DNA of 64,000 nucleotides from Cordilura impudica (GCA_963682025.1 OY821518.1:141199529-141263528), one strand, 5' to 3'. Positions 10,260 to 22,640 are shown, counted from the stretch's first letter. A program made the numbers and translations. The notes: generated from the sequence alone by a model not told the origin.

Positions 10260-12993
10260 TATTCCATCATTTGATAGTGATCTTTGACCTTTCGTAAGTA
10301 AAATATATGTAAGCACATGTGTTTGTAAAAAATCTCTCAATTTCTTTTAATTTCGAAGCTTGATTAGAGGTGTAGGTTAACAAGTTATTCCGTTTGTAAC
10401 GCATCGAAAAACTAATATCCGACCCCATAAAGTATATATATTCTTGATCCTTATCACAGCTCGAGTCGATATAGCGATGTCCGTCTGTCCGTCTGTCTGT
10501 TGAAATCACGGTCGTTCACAAAAAAGCCATCTCGCTGGATAAGGTTACAAAAATATCATGTGCCATAATTCCCAGCAGGTTGGAATTGAAAATGGGCTAC
10601 ATCGGGCATCATTGTGATTAGATACGAGTAAAAATATGTATATATCTCTAAAAAAAAAACATAAAACCTAGTGTGTTTGTTGTAACAGTTTAGTGGTTGA
10701 ACATAATAATTGTACAACAACATAAAAAACTGCCACAACAATAATATGCATATATATTAACAATACCAAGAACACAGAACATAGCTCATGTTAGTAGTAT
10801 TGCCACATATTTTTTTTTATCGGTATCACGATATAATAAAAAAATCGCCAATATGATAGAAAAAATGAAAACGAAAAATGGAAATTTTCCAATGGATAAT
10901 GAAAATGGAAAATGGAGAATGAAAAATAAAAATGAAAAATGGAAAATGAAAAATGGAAAATGAAAAAAGAAAATTGAAAAACGAAAAATGAAAAATGGAA
11001 AATGGAAAATAGAAAATTGAGAATGGAAAATGGAAAATGGAAAAGAAAAACGGAAAATGGAAAATGAAAAATGTAAAATAGAATATGAAAAATGGAGAAT
11101 GGAAAATGAAAAATGGAAAATGAAAAAAGAAAATTGAAAAATGAAAAATGGAAAATGCAAAATGAAAAATGGAAAATGAAATTGAAAAATTGAAAATTGA
11201 AAATGAAAAATTAAAAAGGAAAATTGAAAAATGGAAAATGAAAATTGAAAAATGAAAAATGAAAAATGGAAAGTGGAAACGAAAACTGAAATATGAAAAA
11301 TGGAAAATGGAAAATGAAAATTGAAAAATGGAAAATGAAAATTGAAGAATGAAAAATGACTACTAGAAAATGGAAATTGAAAATTGAAAAATTTTAAATG
11401 ACAAATGGAAAATGGAAAATGGAAAATGAAAATGAAAAATGGAAATGGAAAAAATGAAAATTGAAAAATGAATATTAAAAAATAAAAATGAAAAATGGAA
11501 AAAGCAAAATGGAAAATTGAAATGGAAAAATGAAAAATGGGAAATTGAAAATGAAAATTGAAAAAAGGAAAATGAAAAATGAAAATTGAAAAATGAAAAA
11601 TGAAAAATGGAAAATTGTCAATGAAAATTGAAAAATGAAAAACGGAAAATGGAAAGTGGAAAATGGAAAACGAAAACTGAAAAATGAAAAATGGAATATG
11701 AAAATTGAAAAATGAAAAATGAAAAATGGAAAATGAAAATTGAACAATGAAAAGTTAAAAATGGAAAATGAAAATTTAAAAATGAAAAATGGAAAATGAA
11801 AATTGAAAAATGAAAAATGGCAAATCGAAATTGAAAAATTAAAAATGGAAAGTGGAAAATGAATAACGAAAATTAAAAAATGAAAGATGAAAAATTAAAA
11901 AATTTAAAATGGAGAATGGAAACTGAAATATGAAAAATGGAATATGGAAAGTGTAAAATGAAAATTGAAAAATGGAACATGAAAAATTAAGATTGAAAAA
12001 TGAGTAATTAAAGATGAAAAATGAATAATCAATAACGAAAAATTAAAAATTAATAATTACAGCTTAAAAATTAAACATTAAAAATTTAAACTAAAAATTA
12101 AAAATTAAAAATAAAAAATTAAAATTTAAAAATTAAAAATTAAAAATTAAAAATTAAAAATTAGAAATTAAAAATTAAAAATTAAAAACTAAAAACTAAA
12201 AATTAAAAATTAAAAATTAAAAATTAAAAATTAAAAATTAAAAATTAAAAATTAAAAATTAAAAATTAAAAATTAAAAATTAAAAATTAAAAATTAAAAA
12301 TTAAAAATTAAAAATTAAAAATTAAAAATTAAAAATTAAAAATTAAAAATTAAAAATTAAAAATTAAAAATTAAAAATTATAAATTAAAAATTAAAAACT
12401 AAAAATAAAAAATTAAAAATTAAAAATTAAAAATTAAAAATTAAAAATTAAAAATTAAAACTAAAAATTAAAAATTACAAATTAAAAATTAAAAATTAAG
12501 AATTAAAAATTTAAAATTAAAAATTAAAAATTAGAAATTAAAAATTAAAAATTAAAAATTAAAAATTAAAAATTAAAAATTAAAAATTAAAAATTAAAAA
12601 TTAAAAATTAAAAATTAAAAATTAAAAATTAAAAATTAAAAATTAAAAATTAAAAATTAAAAATTAAAAATTAAAAATTAAAAATTAAAAATTAAAAATT
12701 AAAAATTAAAAATTAAAAATTAAAAATTAAAAATTAAAAATTAAAAATTAAAAATTAAAAATTAAAAATTAAAAATTAAAAATTAAAAATTAAAAATTAA
12801 AAATTAAAATTTAAAAATTAAAAATTAAAAATTAAAAATTAAAAATTAAAAATTAGAAATTAAAAATTAAAAATTAAAAATTAAAAACTAAAAAATAAAA
12901 AATTAAAAATTAAAATTTAAAAATTAAAAATTAAAGACTCAGGTGGAGGGTATCAAAAAATTCGGCACAGCCGAATTTAACACTCTTACTTGT
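10260..12993 (+). mobile_element. INE-like element with an expanded heptamer array
   Basis: A mini-me-type core lies at 10320-10515: a TTCGTAAG...GTAACGCATCGAAAA block, then GATATAGCGATG followed by GTCC/GTCT repeats. A hairpin terminus lies at 12949-12993, where ATTCGGC ACA GCCGAAT is followed by CTTACTTGTT. The same hairpin end occurs at 40986-41041 and, reversed, at about 30135-30180. The core and hairpin are in the order expected for one element, with the tandem array between them. That the whole span is one element is inference. Confidence 0.6.
10856..12935 (+). repeat. 7-bp tandem array, TGGAAAA/TGAAAAA passing into TTAAAAA
   Basis: Roughly 2 kb of heptamers. The left part, to about 12055, mixes TGAAAAA and TGGAAAA units with point changes; the right part is almost pure TTAAAAA with rare variants. 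The long minus-strand open frames rich in Phe, Ser and His within it are by-products of the repeat, not genes. Confidence 0.95.
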
Positions 12994-13120
12994 TTTTATA
13001 CTTACGTTGTTTTTTAATATTTTTTCATTCCGCCCCGGCATATTTCAGGAACTGTTACAGATACAGGTCCAAAACTTTTAATATTTCAAATTCAAATAAG
13101 ACACGGCCGAAACAGCTATA

Positions 13121-13143
13121 TTATTATTATTATTATTATTATT
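13121..13143 (+). repeat. (ATT)n microsatellite
   Basis: About eight perfect ATT units. Confidence 0.95.
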
Positions 13144-13221
13144 GGCTATAAAGGGAATAAGCTATATTATACATTATTTAAATTATTAATTTCTAATTAA
13201 CTAAGAATTTTCTTATTAGCT

Positions 13222-13453
13222 TTACATATTAAACATAAACTACACCAAAAGACAAAATTTTTTGCAAATTTCTTAATAACATATGATTACCAAAAATTGA
13301 ATTTTGATAATTTGTTTCTTTTATAAACCTATCCCAATATTAGATTTACATATTAAACATAAACTACACCAAAAGACAAAATTTTTTGCAAATTTCTTAA
13401 TAACATATGATTACCAAAAATTGAATTTTGATAATTTGTTTCTTTTATAACTA
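13222..13453 (+). repeat. tandem duplication, 124-bp spacing
   Basis: A block of about 109 bp starting TTTACATATTAAACATAAAC at 13221 is repeated almost without change at 13345. The near identity suggests a recent local duplication. No gene in either copy. Confidence 0.93.
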
Positions 13454-14761
13454 AAATTCAGTTTCTTAAATATTTAATAATTTTGTAATATGAAATTTTA
13501 CCTAATTTCGTTAAATTATGAAAAACTTAACGATTTCGGACAATTTATAAAAAAAAAATGCTGCTTTAATTAAGTTTTAAGGTTGCTTAATACAACTTAT
13601 TTCATCGTCATTACTAACTATATATATTAATTAATTATATTAAATATTAAGATTCTTTATGATATTAATTAGTTTTGTTGTGCTTTTGAAAATGCTATTC
13701 TATTTTGAAAAAAATTAACAAATTTAATAAGAAATCTAAAAGTAAACAGTCATCGAAAATAGTTTAAATATTTGTATATTTAGAAGAAGAATATAATTAT
13801 GTATTGATAAAGAACGCACAATTATAAAATAATATTAGCGAATGTTTATATTTTGCACGCTACATTATATATGTAAATAACTTGTTATTTATGTTCTAAA
13901 AAAAATAAAAAAAACTACACAACTCTAAAAACCAAATGTCATTTGTCACTTTCATTTCATTATGCATTTCAAAAATATATCTTTAAGTGCCTAATGTGCT
14001 TTTCTATGTATTTACATATGTATATATTTTTAAAAGCAAGCTACAATTGGAGAGTTGAACTACAATTATACGTTTTCTTAAGATTCGCCACAAGAACTAT
14101 TTTGCTTTGTTTCCCCCTAAATTTTTGTGGTTCGTAATCTGTCGTTGCTGCTGCAATTCCTCTCATATTATTATTTTTGTGCTTTGAATGTTTGTTTATT
14201 TAACTCACGCACTTATTTTTTTATGTTGTTTTTATTATTGTTTTTTTTTTATATTTATTTCGAAATAATTTTTTGTTTTATGTCGTCAAACAAAAAAAGT
14301 TTTAGAATATGCTGCCAGCATAAATCTTGTTTTTAGCTTTAAACTGATTAGAAAATTGACATTCTGAAGTGTGTTCTAACACAAAAGGAAAAATGATAGA
14401 CCCGTAATATGATAGTAAAGTTTTAGTTTTCAATGACAATTTTAGTTATTTTATTATTGTCGTATAAATGTTAATTGCAGATAATTATTGTTTGTAATAG
14501 TTTACATAAATACTCGACTGTACAACGCATATATATTAATGAAATTGTTTATGAATTGATGTTGAGTTAATTATATATAATTGAAATACTCTGTGACAGC
14601 ACGGGTAATGAATGCATTTGCTGAAAATTTTTATTTTCTTTAAGCTTTATTTATAGCATTTCTAGTTTAGAATTAAAACTTTCATTTGGAAACAATTTTT
14701 TCCAAGATTTGTATTTCAGATTTAATAATAATCAGAAAACTAAATATTGATGGATTACATA
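13454..14761. other. unassigned AT-rich sequence
   Basis: No gene or repeat boundary recognised. Open frames at 13943-14336 are rich in Phe, Leu and Tyr, as expected for AT-rich noncoding DNA. Confidence 0.35.
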
Positions 14762-14764
14762 TTA

Positions 14765-15192
14765 AGGCCAGTTTACACTATCACACTTTGTAATACGATC
14801 TGTCAGAAATTCGAGTATTATGAAAAAGTCGTATAATGTAAAATCTTTTGTTATGAAATTGACAGTCTGTAGGATTTCATTTTCGAAGTCCGATGGTTTT
14901 TGAAACATTTCTAAAAACTTGCCATTTTCATCGGACCAGTGTTGTTTTTTTTTTTTTGGTAATATTAAAAAAATGGTAAACAAAAACAAAGAAAGTGAAA
15001 ATAAAATATAAATTTCAAAACAAATTTGCTTATTATTCTAAACAGCTGTTTTCATAAGACTTGAGTGTTATGGTGTAAATGGCCTAAGTATGCAGAAATA
15101 ATGTCGGTACGACTTTATGACAGTCCGATGAATTTCATCGGATTTTTATTTCGAAAAATCATACGACTGAGTGGTATCATGTAAATGGGCCT
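14765..15192. mobile_element. Harbinger-like MITE, AGGCC ends
   Basis: Imperfect inverted ends begin AGGCC[A/C].TTTACA and are flanked by TTA on both sides (14762-14764 and 15193-15195), the TWA target duplication of PIF/Harbinger elements. An extra internal end-like sequence (GTAAATGGCCTAAG) at about 15073-15090 suggests nesting or a tandem terminus. No coding capacity. Confidence 0.72.
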
Positions 15193-15579
15193 TTAATAGG
15201 AATGAGAGATTATACCATATTTTTTTTTCAAATCTGAGGCATGTGATTTGATTATAAAAAAAAATTCTTTATAAACAAGCGAGAAAATTTGAGTCGGTCG
15301 GGACCAACTTTTCGAAACCCTATCCCAATCATTTCGAGATCCAACTTTCATATATATAAGCATGAATCAAATTTTTGTTATTAATTTGTGGCATGAATAT
15401 ACGAGAAAGTTCATATACTTATGTTGTTAATTTTACATGGGTACGAGGTCAAAAAATGGACCGGTGTAATCACTTTCTGATTCAACGATATCCATTCTAG
15501 TCTTCTTATAATAATCACACCTGCTATGATATTTATTACATTCAAAGAAAAACTATTTCTTGAGGATTTAAGGGAATAT
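15193..15579. other. unassigned sequence
   Basis: Contains a GAGTCGGTCGGGACC stretch near 15291 faintly like the family A hairpin. Nothing else recognised. Confidence 0.3.
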
Positions 15580-16064
15580 TTATATTTAACTTCTCTTGGA
15601 ATATTTTGGCATTACTGTACGTTAACTTCTCTTGGCAAATTTTGGTATTATATTACAAAAATTAATATTATATTATATTATATACTAGAGGACCCCTGCT
15701 GCTCCGCAGCATTATATTATATTATATTAATTTTTATAATATAATACCAAAATTTGCCAAGAGAAGTTAACGTACAGTAATGCCAAAATATGCCAAGATA
15801 AGTTAACGTACAGTAAAAGTAAAGTTGATTCTCCACGCATAACTTTCCTCAAACCCAACGAATTTAAGCAGTTAATAGCTCAAAAGAAGGAGCTTGATCC
15901 ACTGAGTGTTTTTAGACCTATGTCAACAGCCTACGTTAATTAGACTCTAGTTATAGAGGTTTGAGAAAAGAAAAATATTGAAAAAATCTTGAATGCAAAG
16001 TTTATTCATAAATTCTTTTAATATATGTATATGATAATGCTGCAGAGCAGCAGGGGTCCTCTAG
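15580..16064 (+). mobile_element. non-autonomous Helitron, family H1 (split copy)
   Basis: Matches the 3' half of the complete copy at 37269-37703: repeated TTAACTTCTCTTGGC units, then GCTGCAGAGCAGC hairpin, then GGTCCTCTAG|T at 16064. An oppositely oriented member of the same family (15685-16034) has inserted just before the hairpin. The left end was not located; 15580 is where visible similarity starts. Confidence 0.72.
15685..16034 (-). mobile_element. non-autonomous Helitron, family H1, nested and inverted
   Basis: On the minus strand it begins TC at 16034-16033, preceded by A, continues TATTAAAAGAATTTATG and ends with the hairpin GCTGCGGAGCAGC, then CTAG at 15685 followed by T. It shares its interior with 37269-37703, including the segment matching 15790-16020. 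It lies within another H1 copy in the opposite direction, which makes the local inverted repeat visible at 15615-15790. Confidence 0.85.
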
Positions 16065-16506
16065 TAGCAAATGAAGGTATTTTGTATTTTTCGAGTTCAT
16101 AGTGTCAATGAATCAGCAACTCATAATCCTTATTCAGCATTCTGGAGCCAGTTTTGATCATAAAAATATATTACCATTTTAATATATATTTTAATTTAAT
16201 TATCACATACAAAGTATATCGCCTTGTGTGTAATTTAAAGTTGAGGTAGTGTACACACTTCAAAGTACTTTAACAATAAAGTTTATTATGCATTTTCACT
16301 CTTCACACGGCATATGCCGGCTATATAAAAAATATAGGAACACGACGGGAAATGCCGTCGTTCATTTATTCAACTACTGGGACAAAGCGACATACATATA
16401 CATATGCGAAATGTCCTATAAAGTATTGAAATAGAATTCAAACGACCCCTTATTTTCATGCTTGAGTAACCAGTAAGATTTCAATTCAAATACAAATCAC
16501 ATATCT
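16065..16506. other. unassigned sequence
   Basis: No gene seen. The 61-codon frame at 16249 has no recognisable features. Confidence 0.3.
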
Positions 16507-17124
16507 GTGGTTTTCTAGAATAACCGCGTATGTCATAAAATCAAAATGTTCAGGGGAGCCCAAAAACGTTATATTTGAAATTATAGGCTCGATATAAAGT
16601 TTTTAGAGCTTTTTATTTAACAGTCCTGTAGATATGGGCAATAAATACTTTATATAAAATTTTGAGTAAAAAATCTTCAGAGGAATAGATCCTAGAAAAG
16701 GACGAAAGAAACAATATTTAAATTACACTTAAAGTGTGTGCAGATAAAACAACTTATGTCGACAAACGTCGTTTTCTTTGAAAAAGAAAACTACCAATGC
16801 AACCACCCATGTAGACATAAGTTGCTGTTGCTTGAAAATGGATTTTTTTGTTCGTCAACAAAAAGCTAACGGGATTTAGGATGAGAATATAACAACGTAT
16901 CAAGAATAATAGTGACAAAAAATAACAGAAATAAACACAAAAGTTTATGTAAGTGGTTATAAACTGAAAAATAATACAAAATTATTTTGCATTTTTTTTT
17001 CATTAATAACAACGTATGTCGATATGTGTCGTTTTTTGAGAAAATAATTTGTCAGCGATCAAACGTAGGTTTACATACGTCGATAGTGCTGCAAATTAAT
17101 TTAATAAACATTTAAGTTACGTCG

Positions 17125-20100
17125 CACAGTGGCGCCCGTAGATAAAAAACGAGGTTGCAAAAATCAAAATTTTCATATGCGCCGACAAAGTTTTGAATAA
17201 ACCCATGTTATAGGAAACTTTTCAACGATTTCAAATATGCTACTCTTAATAATATCACATTTTTAGTTTAGAAGATATAACTGTTCAAAGTTGACCGACT
17301 TTCGGTTTTCAAAAAAACACACAATTTTTAGGCAATTTGTTGCGAATTCAGGTGTAATATCACGAAAAATAGGTAACGAATCGCCTTATTTTTTGTTTGT
17401 ATTGATTGACGTATTCATTAAATGTATAATGATAAAAAAAAATTAACTGTTTGCTTTATGTTTCTCCTGGTAAATTACTATTTAAAAACTATCCCTTTTT
17501 TCACTATTTTTCAACTTTGGCGGAAAATAAAAAATCTATATTTTTCTATATTTGCCATATTTGCAAAACATGTTCTTTGATTATTTCTTTACATAATTAA
17601 AAAGGTTTTATCCGCCCGTTCGGCTTCTAGAGGTAAAAAAGGTTAAAAAGACATGGTTGCATAAATTGTATGGCGTACATCCCTTACATGTTTTGACTGA
17701 CAGTAGTTTGATCTAATAGTTTGAAAATTGCATTTTAAGTCGGTTGTCTAATTGTGAGCCTCTGCCAAAGTTTACTCCCAATATTCTGTTACAGACACAG
17801 GATGCACAAAAAACTACTCATTAAAATTCGCAGGTATGCACCTCACTTAAAAATTACTTTGGAGTACAAATGGTCAAGAACAATATTGACTTATGGTCCC
17901 TCCAGTTAGGCACAAATCTTATTTAGATACGAGCATAATATCAAAATTGCATAATTCAGCCTAAATCCATATGTATGCTGGGAACAGGTAAATTTTTAGG
18001 CATGGTAGCATAAGCCTATATATTGCAAACTAAGCATAATGCCTGGATTAGTCTACGACTGAAAGTTGGCGCAACAAGTACTAAAACCATGGCGTTAAAC
18101 AATTTAAGTACTGAAAACATGGCGTTGAACAATATAAAATTATTTCAACTGTTTAGAAGGTCAACCACACCAAAGTTTTTCACGGAAGCTGATTTAGAAG
18201 AACTTGATAGCTTATACGGAAATATTGAGAGAAGCGAAATTATAAAAAATAATTTTTATCTGATATATGCAAATATTAAGGCAAAATGGGTGAAATCTAA
18301 TCGAACCATTCAAAACTTCAACTCCAAATAAGAGGACTGGCTTAATGAAGACACCATCCTGGATATATTGGCAGTAGATAAACCCACCACATCAACCAGG
18401 GGAGCAAAAGGAAGGCCAAAAAAAAAGTATTGAGGAGTGTTCAATTTTCACAAGAAAGAGGAAACTTGCCGATGCCACCAATGACTTGACCACGACTAAA
18501 AAGGATTAAGGAAAGCATTCCCACGCCCACAAACGCACACATTAAAAAGTATGGTTCCTAAGAAGCCTTGGCCTTGTTTGTGGACTTACAACTTTCCAAA
18601 GAAAAATATGAGATACTACGGGCCTCCTTGATGCGACACGGGGCAGACGTTTTACCAGGATACAAGCATATTACGCAAGCCAAAATAAATTCACGACCAC
18701 TGCATACGGAGTTTACGGAAGTCTCTGTGAAAGCCAATCTGCAGGATCTCATGGGCCATACAGCAAAACGGTTGTTGGAGAGTCTTCCTGAAAATGAGGT
18801 GAAAATTCTTCCTGAGAAACTGATATTGATCAGCAAATGGGGCTGCGATGGATCATCCGGACAAAGCATTTATAAGTAAAGGATATCTTCCGATGACGCT
18901 ACAATATCGGACGGAAATATGTTTATGGCATCTGTTGTTCCTTTGCGGCTAAAATCTGATGTTTCCCTACACTGGAAAGATCCACGTCCGTCATCAGTGC
19001 ATTATTGCCGACCAATAATGTTTCAGAACTCATAAGGACCACGGTAAAGGACATTGAAGAACAAATAAGCAAGATTAAGCCTACAAAGCTGAAAATTGGA
19101 GAATGAAAATATATTGAATGCAATTACGAGTTCCATCTGACCATGGTTGATGGAAAAGTCGTAAACGAACTGACAGGAACAACCTCAACATTGTCATGCC
19201 CGATTTGCAAAAAGAGTCAGAAGAACTTTGGTAATTTAAACGATTCTACAAACGAGGAGAATTACGAATATGGAATGTCACCATTGCACGCAAGGATAAG
19301 GTGTATGGTGTTCTTGCTAAAACTGGCGTATACCCTACCACAAGAGGAGGAAAACTTCGATGAAAATACATCAATAAAGGATAAGGAAAAGATCAGAAAG
19401 AAGCAAATACAGGATGCTTTTTTTAAACAAGTTGGACTAAAAGTAGACTGTCCCAAGCACGGATACGATAACTCAAACGATGGAAACACTTCTAGGAGAT
19501 TTTTTGAAAATGATGAGGCAGTAACTAGAATCACTGGAATTGACAATCAAATCGTGAAAAGATTGGGAACGATCTTGAATGTTTTAAACTGCAAAGAAAA
19601 TGTCAATTCTACAAAATATGGAGAATATGCATCGAAAACTGCATCTCTTTTAGCAGAAATGTATCCACAGAAGAAGCTGACCCCGACCGTCCATAAAATA
19701 TTGGCGCATGGCAAAGATATAATTGAGCACTAGTCTTTGCCAATTGGAGAGCTTTCTGAAGAAGCACAGGAGTCTCTTAACAAATTTTATAAAAAATATA
19801 TATTGCAGAACACATTCAAAGCATCAAGGGTAAGGCAAAATGAGGACCTCTAAAACATGTTGGCAGCATCTTCCGATCCACTTATTTCTTCCCTGCGGTA
19901 TGTGTCACGAATAGAATTAGAAAATAATTATAGTTTAGAAATGATTAGTCTTTTAGATATACCTTCTCTTACGAATTGTGATGAATATTTTACAGAAAAT
20001 TTAAAAAATAAATTTAAAAATGAAGTAATTTTTTTTTAATTTGTTGGGTCATAATTTAAAACATAAAACCCTAAAGAAAAAAAATAAAAACAATCTAAAA

Positions 20101-20293
20101 ATATAAAAATAATTTTTTTAGTTATCATAAAATTGATTTTTCTACAAATTTTTACTTTGATAGGCCCCTTTCGTAACGCTCATTTCATAGGCTGAACAGT
20201 TATCTATCATATGCTGTTTAAACTGTTCAATTATGTTATTCTGTTCAAAAGATATGATTTTTGCAACGAAAAAACTCAAATGGCGCCACTGTG
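17125..20293 (+). mobile_element. Transib element 1 (RAG1-related)
   Basis: Ends are CACAGTGGCGCC on the left and its complement on the right, flanked by CGTCG at 17120-17124 and 20294-20298. A second conserved block, CAAAAATCA, lies inside each end, 26 bp after the heptamer on the left and 23 bp after it on the right. The interior encodes a decayed Transib transposase. The heptamer, the 5-bp GC-rich duplication and the protein agree, so the assignment is firm. It is inserted in the inverted-repeat element at 16507-20442. Confidence 0.93.
18023..20038 (+). pseudogene. Transib transposase, degenerate
   Basis: Related to the RAG1 core and would excise and reinsert the surrounding element. Visible in order: an N-terminal segment (18023-18430, with TAA at 18329 and a GRPKKK motif near 18411); a core part, 18568-18876, ending KWGCDGSSGQSIYK, the block around the first catalytic Asp; TAA at 18877 where Gln is expected; a continuation to about 18990 and a frameshift; TMVDGKVVNELT at 19139 with the likely second Asp; a CPIC zinc-binding pair; the MSPLHARIR motif; NDGNTSRRFF; then after a TAG at 19732, LPIGELSEEAQES, where the catalytic Glu is expected. 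At least four stops and one frameshift, yet the three catalytic blocks are still recognisable. Confidence 0.92.
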
Positions 20294-21399
20294 CGTCGTT
20301 ATTTAAAGAAAAAACTCAGAAATAGTCAATATTAAAAAAAAAAAAAATTAACACGTGTAAAGAGCGTAAAAAATTAATATATTTGGCATCTTTATGTCAA
20401 AACTGACAAAAATGGACATACGCGGTTATTCCAGAAAACCACATATATATCGTAGTTACAAAATTGTTTCACAGAAATGCATGATGGCATAAGCTACTCT
20501 GTTATCATAAAATTTTCTTAAAGTAGTGTCAGTTATAAGACTAATTCAATAGTTTTACGAATTTTATTAATCTCTTTAATTAATTAATAACTTTAGTTAG
20601 AAATGGATTTAAAAAATGTTTGTGGAATGATTCCTACGTGGATTCCTATGTGGACGAATTCTGTGATGATCCTACATGCAAACCATCTGCAATTAAACAG
20701 GACGAAGATTCAGGTGTTGAAATAATTGATGATTCCGTAGAATGCGTTAGAGATGACAGCGATGATAATGAAGAATTTTAAAGCGATGATGACAATGATG
20801 ATGGTGAAATTGGATAGGAGAATAATCAGTCAGAAAATGATGATTATATGGACCAACTAGAAAGTGAATGGGTAAAGGATACAAAAAGTATTCCTAACTT
20901 TAATATTTACATAAAGAACTAGCTGTTTTTACCCGATCTTGCTCGGGATCCAAAGGCCTTTGACTTGAAAAATGGTTCACTATGCTTACCAGGCGCTGAA
21001 TACTTAATCCCCAATGAACCATTCCTCAAAAAAATTAACTTTCTCCCCAAAAATTTGTATGGGATTGGGAAATTTTCACGTTTTTTGGGGGAACAAATTC
21101 ATTTTTTATATCAATTTAAAATTTTGTGATTTTTAATTTAGATTTTTTTTAAGACGCTACAGCAAAAATGTTTTGAAAAATAAGCTGCGAAACCGCCTCA
21201 ATTTTTTTTTCTTTTTATTTATTTTGTAAACCTCAAATATAACGGAATCGTTTGCAAATTAAAGGAATCAGAACTTTTAAAATTGAATTACTTCATTTAA
21301 TAAGTGCTCATCATTGAGCAGAGACGTCACAGAATAATGGAAAATGAATGCGACGTTTAAAATTGTGCCAAAAGGTTGGTTTAGCAACTGCTTATAGTA

Positions 21400-22303
21400 A
21401 AGTGTGATTTTTTAAGAGCTATAGGAAAGTTTTCCAAAAAAAACACATAAAATTCAGAAAAATGCATGAAATCTTTATCTGAATCGATAGTACGGTCCAT
21501 ATAATTTAATGTTTGAAGATTATTTCATGAAAATGTTGACCGTGACTGCGCCTCAAATGGTCCATCCGCTTAGTCCAATTTTGGCATACTCTTTCCAACA
21601 TTTCGGCCGGAATCTCACGAATAAATGCTTCAATGTTGTCTTCCAATGCGTCAATTGAAGCGCGATTGCCTGTATAGACGTGTGCTTTAACATAGCCCCA
21701 CAACAAATAGTCTTAAGGCGTTAAATCGCACGATCTAGGCGGCCAATTGACCGGTCCCGAACGTGAAATAAAATGTTCAACGAACTCGCCTCTCAATAAG
21801 TCCATTGTTGCGCGTGCTGTGTGGCATGTGGCATCGTCTTGTTGAATCCACATGTCATGCAAGTTAAGCTCTTGCATTTTGTTGAGCTACAGAAGCCCAA
21901 TTGCTGCGAACGGCGACGAATCGATAATTGATGGTCATCATTAACACTGGCCGATACAGCTGCGATATTTTCTTCAGTTCGCACTCTACGGAAGCGTGTT
22001 GGTGGTTTAATGTCCAAGAATGTAAATTTGGTGCGAAATTTAGTCACAGTAGCCCGAATAGCCGCTGCAGTGGGTCGATTAAACTGACCATAAAATGGAA
22101 GAAGCGCGCGATGAACTTTCTTAACAGAGCACGCATTTTGATAATAAAATTCAATAACTTGCAAGCGTTGTTCGTTTGTAAGACGATTCATGGTTAAATT
22201 ATAGACCAAACTGAAGATGTTTGACAATGAAACAAAACACTTAACGTGCGTCAGCTGTTTAAACCAGTGTTGCCAAAAAGATAATAGCTAAAAAATCACC
22301 CTT
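21400..22303 (-). mobile_element. mariner-like element (DD41D type), deleted copy
   Basis: Same termini as the element at 5792-8897, next to TA at both ends. At about 900 bp it lacks the middle of the transposase. Inserted within the decayed Helitron. Confidence 0.88.
21506..22191 (-). pseudogene. mariner transposase, internally deleted
   Basis: From the ATG at 22191 the frame runs MNRLTNEQRLQVIEFYYQ, the N-terminal helix-turn-helix region, through RRRSQQLGF. It then jumps at about 21885 into sequence corresponding to the region just before QQDGATCH, in the wrong frame (CKSLTCMTCGFNKTMPHATQ). The first catalytic Asp is therefore missing. The C-terminal frame, 21506-21706, resumes with LWGYVKAHVYTGN and ends LHEIIFKH-like. 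Its N-terminal half is less damaged than in the other copy and shows the original frame across the frameshift near 6085. Confidence 0.85.
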
Positions 22304-22344
22304 TATATGTATAGTAATTTTTGCACATAAAATTTATCATAAGA

Positions 22345-22640
22345 CTTTTCACTGAGCTGTGTTCCGCGAGCGTGCTGCCGCGCAGCTGTCGTCAACCTAT
22401 TTTAATCACCAAATATATTTTTCAAATCATTGCGATATTTTAGCTGAGCTGTGTTCGCGAGCGCATCGCGTCCGCGCGCCCCTATCGCACGTTTGGTAGC
22501 CACACTAGTGCTGCCACGCAGTTGTTGTCAACCTATTTTTATTGCCAAATTATAATTTTCAGATCATCCGATATTTTAGCTCAGCTATGTCCCCTGAGCG
22601 CATCGCGTCGTGTCCGCCCGCCGCTTCCGCGCACCGAAAT
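22345..22640 (+). repeat. GC-rich tandem repeat inside the Helitron
   Basis: Two to three units of 100-150 bp, each with GAGCTGTGTTCGCGAGCG-like and CAGCTGTCGTCAACCTATTTT-like blocks. The base composition stands out from the surrounding AT-rich DNA. Confidence 0.8.

Larger units (their letters stand above)
16507..20442. mobile_element. inverted-repeat element hosting Transib-1
   Basis: The ends are inverted repeats of about 28 bp, starting GTGGTTTTCTAGAATAACCG on the left and complementary at 20415-20442. Without the nested Transib (17125-20293 plus one duplicated CGTCG) the element is about 760 bp and has no coding capacity, only short repeats built on TATGTCGAC and CATAAGTTG. The target duplication is not clear (ATAT-like). 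The superfamily is unknown. Confidence 0.75.

Noticed and set aside
10786..11747. Two long Phe/Ser/His-rich minus-strand open frames
   Set aside because: They are translations of the heptamer array; the period-7 repeat explains them.
10856..12935. CRISPR-like array
   Set aside because: No spacers; a simple 7-bp tandem repeat in a eukaryotic genome.
18558..18869. 103-codon minus-strand frame
   Set aside because: Antisense shadow of the Transib core region.
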